From positions 115,327 to 179,326 of the forward strand of contig JBGUIX010000002.1 of assembly GCA_045113315.1 (NCBI GenBank): a stretch of 64,000 nt of DNA, written 5' to 3'. The stretch is from RUG13091 sp045113315 (GTDB lineage Bacteria > Bacillota_I > Bacilli_A > RFN20 > CAG-826). Made by a program: the position numbers and the translations under genes. Positions 59,415-64,000 of the stretch are shown in pieces. The number at the start of each line of letters is the position of its first letter. Within the stretch, counting starts at the first letter, position 1. The notes below the pieces were generated by a model. The model worked only from the letters and a program-made list of their open reading frames with translations, was not told where the DNA came from and searched no databases.

Positions 59415-61097
59415 TTATTCGACACCCACTAAGAAGGAATAGACTGGTTGTCCACCGATATGGACATCTAAATCTAAATCGCTATATGTTTCAGCAATAT
59501 ACTGTTTTGCTTCTTCAACTTCTTCATCTTTAACGCCTTCACCAACGATTAAGGTAATTAAAGATGAATCTTCATCAATCATATTTTTTAATAATTCTTT
59601 TAAGACATTCATCTTATCTTTATTATCAGAGATAATTTCTTTTTCCATAATGCCAATAAAGTCATCTTTTTTAACTTTGACACCATTAATTTCACTATCT
59701 CTAATAGCAAATGTCACTTCACCAGACTTGACATTGCGTAAAGCAGATTTCATCTCTTCAAAGTTTTCTTTTGGATCGGCTTCGACATTAAACATAATAG
59801 ATGCACTGATACCTTGTAAGATGGTTTTACTTGGAATAACGTAAACGTTAACATCCTCTTCTTCCACCATATCAGCAGCTTGGCTAGCAGCCATTACGAT
59901 ATTGGAGTTATTTGGGAAGATATAAATATTTCTCGCATTAGCTTTCTTAATCGCAGCGACGAAATCTTGAGCGGATGGGTTCATGGTTTGTCCACCTTTA
60001 ACGATTTCGCTGACACCGATTTCTTTAAAGAATTCATCGATACCAGGACCACTACTAACCGCGATCATCGCATATTCGCTCTTTTCTTTTTCTTCTTCCT
60101 TTTCTGGTTCAGGAATTAAATCGGTATGAGCATCTTCTGGATGTAAAGCACCAGTCGCTAATTCGTGATGTTGTTCGGTCATATTTTCAATCTTAAGTTT
60201 TAAGAATTCACCGAATTGTTGAGCATAATTTAAAACATTACCTGGAGTTAATGTATGAACGTGAACTTTCACGATATCTTCATCTCTCACCACCACTAAA
60301 GAATTACCATGGCTATTTAAGATATTAGTAAATCTTTTTTCATTAAATGGTTTTTTGACACTATCAGGTCCTAAGGACATGATAAATTCTGTACAATAAC
60401 CAAATTCCTCTTCTTCCATCGCCGCACCAGCTGCAATGATTGGAGAATCTTTATCAACGGCAGTGGCTTGATTTCTTTCAATGAAGTTGCCTTCAAGAGA
60501 GGCTAACATACCTTCATAGATATAAATTAATCCAGTACCACCACTATCCACGACACCAACTTCTTTTAAAATTGGTAATAATTCAGGTGTTCTCTTAAGA
60601 GATTCTTTACCTTCTTTGATTAATAATTCCATACATTTTTCGATGGAATAAGAAGGTTTTACATTAATATGTAAATATTGGCTAGATTCTCTAACGACTG
60701 TTAAGATTGTACCTTCCACTGGTCTAATAACCGCTTTATAAGCGACTTCGACACCTTTTTGCCAAGCTTCTGCAAAATCTAAAGCGTTTAATTCGCTTTT
60801 TCCTTCTAAGGCTTGAGCAAATCCACGGAAGATTTGAGAGGTGATAACACCAGAGTTGCCTCTTGCGCCCATTAATAATCCACGGGAGAAGACTTTACCG
60901 ATTTCATAACAATCGATATCACTTCTATTTTGGATTTCTTTGGCCCCACTGGTCATCGTGAGGTTCATGTTCATACCAGTATCACCATCAGGGACTGGGA
61001 AGACATTAAGTGCGTCAACTTCTGGGTAATGATTATATAAATTATTACCTCCAGAAATGAGCATTGATTTTAATACTTGACCATCAATAGTTTTCAT
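59415..61097 (-). CDS. fakA: DhaL/DegV-linked fatty acid kinase A-like protein (YloV)
   Basis: 560 aa. The N-terminal DhaL domain reads LNVFPVPDGDTGMNMNLTM with the Asp residues that hold Mg-ATP, and GARGNSGVITSQIFRGFA; a middle domain and a C-terminal Cys-poor FakA domain follow. FakA phosphorylates fatty acids presented by a FakB (DegV) protein; the acyl-phosphate can feed PlsX. No fakB is in the window, so the kinase role is inferred from family. AGGAA precedes the ATG. Confidence 0.9.
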   Translation of the reverse strand: MKTIDGQVLKSMLISGGNNLYNHYPEVDALNVFPVPDGDTGMNMNLTMTSGAKEIQNRSDIDCYEIGKVFSRGLLMGARGNSGVITSQIFRGFAQALEGKSELNALDFAEAWQKGVEVAYKAVIRPVEGTILTVVRESSQYLHINVKPSYSIEKCMELLIKEGKESLKRTPELLPILKEVGVVDSGGTGLIYIYEGMLASLEGNFIERNQATAVDKDSPIIAAGAAMEEEEFGYCTEFIMSLGPDSVKKPFNEKRFTNILNSHGNSLVVVRDEDIVKVHVHTLTPGNVLNYAQQFGEFLKLKIENMTEQHHELATGALHPEDAHTDLIPEPEKEEEKEKSEYAMIAVSSGPGIDEFFKEIGVSEIVKGGQTMNPSAQDFVAAIKKANARNIYIFPNNSNIVMAASQAADMVEEEDVNVYVIPSKTILQGISASIMFNVEADPKENFEEMKSALRNVKSGEVTFAIRDSEINGVKVKKDDFIGIMEKEIISDNKDKMNVLKELLKNMIDEDSSLITLIVGEGVKDEEVEEAKQYIAETYSDLDLDVHIGGQPVYSFLVGVE

Positions 61098-61106
61098 TTT
61101 AAATTC

Positions 61107-61454
61107 CTAGCGGAGTTCAGTAACGTAAACGTTAACTTCGCGGCATTTCTTTGGAAATCTCTTATTTAAAGCAAAAATGATCGACTTTTGAGTTTCTCTA
61201 ATTGCTTCAGTGATTTTGATTTCCGCCGCCAATACTAAGTAAATGCTTACAGCAAAGGTATCATCGGAGCGTTTGGTCACGAAAACACCTTCCTCCATTT
61301 TTCCTTTCTTGGTTAATTTGTTGATGAGATTGACCTCATCTTTATTAGCGATCGCGACCACACCATAAGACTTTCTTGCGGTGTCAGACGTAAGTTTGAT
61401 AATTTCTTGAGTTTGTTTATCTAAGCGTTCGCTACTTTTCTTTGTTTTTTCCAT
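61107..61454 (-). CDS. Asp23/Gls24 family protein (YloU)
   Basis: 115 aa. The family core is readable: TSDTARKSYGVVAIANKDE, then VFVTKRSDDTFAVSIYLVLAAEIKITEAIRETQKSIIFAL and VNVYVTEL. Asp23/Gls24 proteins are linked to envelope stress. yloU next to yloV (fakA) is a fixed pair in Firmicutes. AAAGGTAA precedes the ATG. Confidence 0.92.
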   Translation of the reverse strand: MEKTKKSSERLDKQTQEIIKLTSDTARKSYGVVAIANKDEVNLINKLTKKGKMEEGVFVTKRSDDTFAVSIYLVLAAEIKITEAIRETQKSIIFALNKRFPKKCREVNVYVTELR

Positions 61455-61547
61455 AAAAGTTACCTTTTAAGGCAACAAGTATTCTATCTATATTAATATA
61501 AAGTGTCAAGTTTACATATAGGCGCATATGTAAGAAATGACATTTTT

Positions 61548-62027
61548 TTAGAAGTTAGGATCAATCTTATGAGCGACACGATAAGCGGGGATATCAAAGA
61601 ATAAGGATGAGACAAAACCCACCGCTACCATGACAGGAATAGTTTTTAAACAATCTAAAGCGTATTGACCAATCGGATAAGAAGGATCGAATATCAAACG
61701 ATTAATCAAATAGGAGATTGGAGAAAGAATTAAAGAATAAAGTAATGAAGAGAAAAATGTTGCTAAACAACGATATAAAATATTGTGCGTATAAGTATCA
61801 TTTCTCACTCCAAATAACGCGGTAAACCATCTACCTAACCAAAGTAATGGTAGGATAAGACCAATCGCCATCGCAATTGGGAAAGATATCGCAAAATTAA
61901 TAAAGAAATCTGACGCATACACCTGAAAACCACCATTGTTCATAAACTGCGCCGTAAGGGTCAGCATGACACAGACTGGAAGGTTCAATAATAGGTTATA
62001 GATGACGTTAGATTTCGAGAAGTTCAT
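61548..62027 (-). CDS. Four-helix membrane protein, unknown function
   Basis: 159 aa with four hydrophobic segments: NLLLNLPVCVMLTLTAQFM, FAISFPIAMAIGLILPLLWLG, CLATFFSSLLYSLILSPISYLI and KTIPVMVAVGFVSSLFF. A DUF2798-like pattern (two such pairs) is possible but not certain. TATAAT lies 11 nt before the ATG, so the leader is very short. It is not clearly linked to its neighbours. Confidence 0.6.
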   Translation of the reverse strand: MNFSKSNVIYNLLLNLPVCVMLTLTAQFMNNGGFQVYASDFFINFAISFPIAMAIGLILPLLWLGRWFTALFGVRNDTYTHNILYRCLATFFSSLLYSLILSPISYLINRLIFDPSYPIGQYALDCLKTIPVMVAVGFVSSLFFDIPAYRVAHKIDPNF

Positions 62028-62068
62028 AACAGATAGATATTATACATATAAAGATGATAAGTGAATAC

Positions 62069-63316
62069 TTATTTTTCTTTTTCTTCCTTCTTCATATTAG
62101 CTTTATATCTAGTTTCGTATAAGTTAAGTAAATTATAAAAGCCACCGACACAATCCGCATAGGTAATAATCATATGATTACCGAAATCATCTCTAAATAA
62201 AGTGATGATATTATCTTCTTCTGGTTCAATTTCAATTTGTGTACGGCAATAATTTGGTAAGGATAAATTTCTTTTTATATTTCCAGAGAAAGCCACAGAA
62301 TCTTCAATCTTTAAAGAAGGGGCTAATTTTATAATAGAAACTTTACCTAAAGGCATCTCCGCTTTCACTCCAATTCCGATTCCGGATTCAAAATGTGTCG
62401 TTAAAGTGTATTTTTGAGCCATATTAAGCGGCAAAGTACAGTGAGCGAATAAAATAGTGTTATTCTTTAAATCGACGTAAGACGGATTTGTTTGAAAACT
62501 TGGTAAATCCGTTAAAGCTTTAATAAAAAACATCGTTAATAAAGAAGGCACATCTCCTTCGCATGCCGCGGTAATACCTTCTTCATTTAAAATGGAAAAA
62601 GCTAAACAAGAGGTATTTTTATAAGAAGTTAATAAATCAAAACATCTTAAAGTAAAACCTTTTAAGTTATATCTTTTGACAATTCTTTTTAACGCACTAT
62701 AGAGGGTCAAAGCCCCATTTAAGACTTCTTTATTTTTAAATTTCTTTTCAAATTGTTCTTTATGAGGAATATCTTTATCGATTCCATTTTTTAATTCAAT
62801 CTCAAGTTCAAGCATTGGAATATCAATTAAATTGATATTAAATTTATCTTTTACTAATTTATAATCGACTTTACTAGCGATTAGCCAATCACTAGGAGTG
62901 CCAATAACACCTAAATTCGAATTATCGATAACTTTATTCGCATTAAACGCCGAATAACTTCTTCTAATACCTAAAGCGATATTTTCCTCATCTCCGGTAA
63001 GCAAGAAGCAATCTCTACCTTTTTGTCTAATATATGTTTTAATTTCTAAAGATGCTGGTAAGGAATTATTTTTACCATTAGAAAGAAGAATAATTGGATC
63101 TTTTAATTTATCTAATAAAGGAATAAATTTCACTTCTGATCCACCTGATTCCACAAAGACGACACTCATCGGAGCGGACTCATCATTTTCTACTAATAAA
63201 AGATCATCATTCATGAGCTCGGTATTGAGTTCATCAATAAAAGCGTCATTTTCTTTTAGCATCTCTTTATTCTTTTCATGGAGATCACTTCTAATTCTAA
63301 TAATATTAATATTCAT
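62069..63316 (-). CDS. L-fucose/L-arabinose isomerase-like fold protein (COG2407-like)
   Basis: 415 aa. Similarity to the FucI/AraA-related family is read from RCFDLLTSYKNTSCLAFSILNEEGITAACEGDVPSLLTMFFIKAL, NNTILFAHCTLPL, and HFESGIGIGVKAEMPLGKVSI. The Glu and Asp of AACEGD and the His of AHC are at positions of the metal site in this superfamily. No sugar transporter or kinase is nearby, so the substrate is unknown. GAGG precedes the ATG. It is the first gene after the rRNA operon. Confidence 0.72.
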   Translation of the reverse strand: MNINIIRIRSDLHEKNKEMLKENDAFIDELNTELMNDDLLLVENDESAPMSVVFVESGGSEVKFIPLLDKLKDPIILLSNGKNNSLPASLEIKTYIRQKGRDCFLLTGDEENIALGIRRSYSAFNANKVIDNSNLGVIGTPSDWLIASKVDYKLVKDKFNINLIDIPMLELEIELKNGIDKDIPHKEQFEKKFKNKEVLNGALTLYSALKRIVKRYNLKGFTLRCFDLLTSYKNTSCLAFSILNEEGITAACEGDVPSLLTMFFIKALTDLPSFQTNPSYVDLKNNTILFAHCTLPLNMAQKYTLTTHFESGIGIGVKAEMPLGKVSIIKLAPSLKIEDSVAFSGNIKRNLSLPNYCRTQIEIEPEEDNIITLFRDDFGNHMIITYADCVGGFYNLLNLYETRYKANMKKEEKEK

Positions 63317-63425
63317 AATTTATGCCTCGCTATAATTATATAAAACAATAATCAAATATTATAAATAATATTATAAATATTTAAGATTTATAGGGTTTTT
63401 AATAAAAATCAGGATAATAAAAAAA
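63317..63425. promoter_or_regulatory. A/T-rich intergenic region between the FucI-like gene and 5S rRNA
   Basis: Several TATAAT and TATAAA boxes lie on the minus strand (for example near 63336) and can serve the FucI-like gene. The 3' end of 5S rRNA can fold AGCC-GCCG-GGCT followed by seven T (about 63419-63436), an intrinsic terminator overlapping the rRNA end. Confidence 0.4.
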
Positions 63426-63533
63426 GCCCGGCGGCTCGCTATTTTGTCCTTGCGGATATCTTCGCCACTACGGTGCTTAACTTCTGTGTTCGGGATGGGA
63501 ACAGGTGTGTCCACCGCGCCATCACCACCAGAC
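63426..63533 (-). rRNA. rrf: 5S ribosomal RNA
   Basis: 108 nt. Conserved 5S text on the minus strand: GTGATGGCGCGGTGG, CCCATCCCGAACACAGAAG and GTTAAGC. Ends GTCTGGTGG and CCGCCGGGC pair as helix I with G-U pairs. It follows 23S rRNA after about 110 nt. Confidence 0.95.
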
Positions 63534-63644
63534 TTTTTTTAGAGAAAATTGTTCTCTCAAAACTAGATATTATCACATGTGTTCTTTCTTGTTAATCAAA
63601 ACTTAAATTTTATTTATTTATTTTTAGCTAGTAAAAATCTTACG

Positions 63645-64000
<356 letters not shown>

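Overview
The window is a roughly 35% GC, gene-dense stretch of a low-GC Gram-positive chromosome. It uses the standard stop codons, including TGA (for example the TGA ending the lipoprotein gene at 25885). PolC, CdaA, RbgA, YlxM, KhpA, an Asp23/Gls24 protein and a FakA-like kinase, together with a Bacillus subtilis-like gene order from polC to yloU, point to class Bacilli or a close gut relative (RF39-, Erysipelotrichales- or Acholeplasma-like). The exact lineage cannot be set from this sequence alone. Almost everything is on the minus strand and points away from the rRNA operon at the right edge.

Layout. 1-2.7 kb: a truncated unknown gene, tRNA-Glu, gltX and tRNA-Gly. 2.7-7.9 kb: small membrane and signalling genes (a NERD-like protein, a Nudix hydrolase, the c-di-AMP synthase CdaA) plus deoD and a hemolysin III family protein. 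8.0-10.9 kb: a zinc/cadmium efflux ATPase with its SmtB-like repressor and twin operators. 10.9-16.8 kb: a surface lipoprotein, a three-gene signalling cluster (response regulator, kinase, kinase-like protein without the active His) and an AlkD-like protein. 16.9-17.2 kb: three tRNAs. 17.3-22.4 kb: a CrtI-like flavoprotein, then a P2-type ATPase behind a yybP-ykoY manganese riboswitch, next to mntP. 22.5-29.6 kb: an AAA_14/DUF4143 ATPase, four tRNAs, a cation/proton antiporter with a small PII-like protein and a lipoprotein, and an acyl-CoA-ligase/acyltransferase pair. 29.6-61.5 kb: the housekeeping block polC-rseP-dxr-cdsA-uppS-frr-pyrH-tsf-rpsB-xerC-topA-dprA-rnhB-rbgA-lepB-rplS, then a plus-strand island (a degenerate ABC-like membrane protein, rpsP-khpA-rimM-trmD), then ffh-ylxM-ftsY-rnc-plsX-recG-fakA-yloU. 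61.5-64 kb: a membrane protein, a FucI-like protein, 5S rRNA and the 3' end of 23S rRNA.

How the parts work together. Three systems handle divalent metals and ions: the zinc-type CadC/CadA pair, the manganese ATPase plus MntP, and the antiporter. The housekeeping block joins translation (S2, EF-Ts, RRF, S16, L19, RimM, TrmD), ribosome and RNA maturation (RbgA, RNase III, KhpA), protein targeting (Ffh, FtsY, LepB, RseP) and envelope lipid synthesis (UppS, CdsA, PlsX, FakA-like). Compared with B. subtilis several genes are missing from this block, including smc, acpP, codY, hslVU and proS.

The most unusual features are local ones. Several genes have a -10 box exactly 6-7 nt before the start codon, so their mRNAs are probably leaderless. 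tRNAs sit directly behind or inside mRNAs, and seven of nine have C at the wobble position. Terminators are folded over stop codons or overlap the next promoter. A 373-residue membrane protein carries an ABC-ATPase-like domain without a Walker A. Products, starts and sites were read by eye from motifs and gene order; no homology search or structure program was run.
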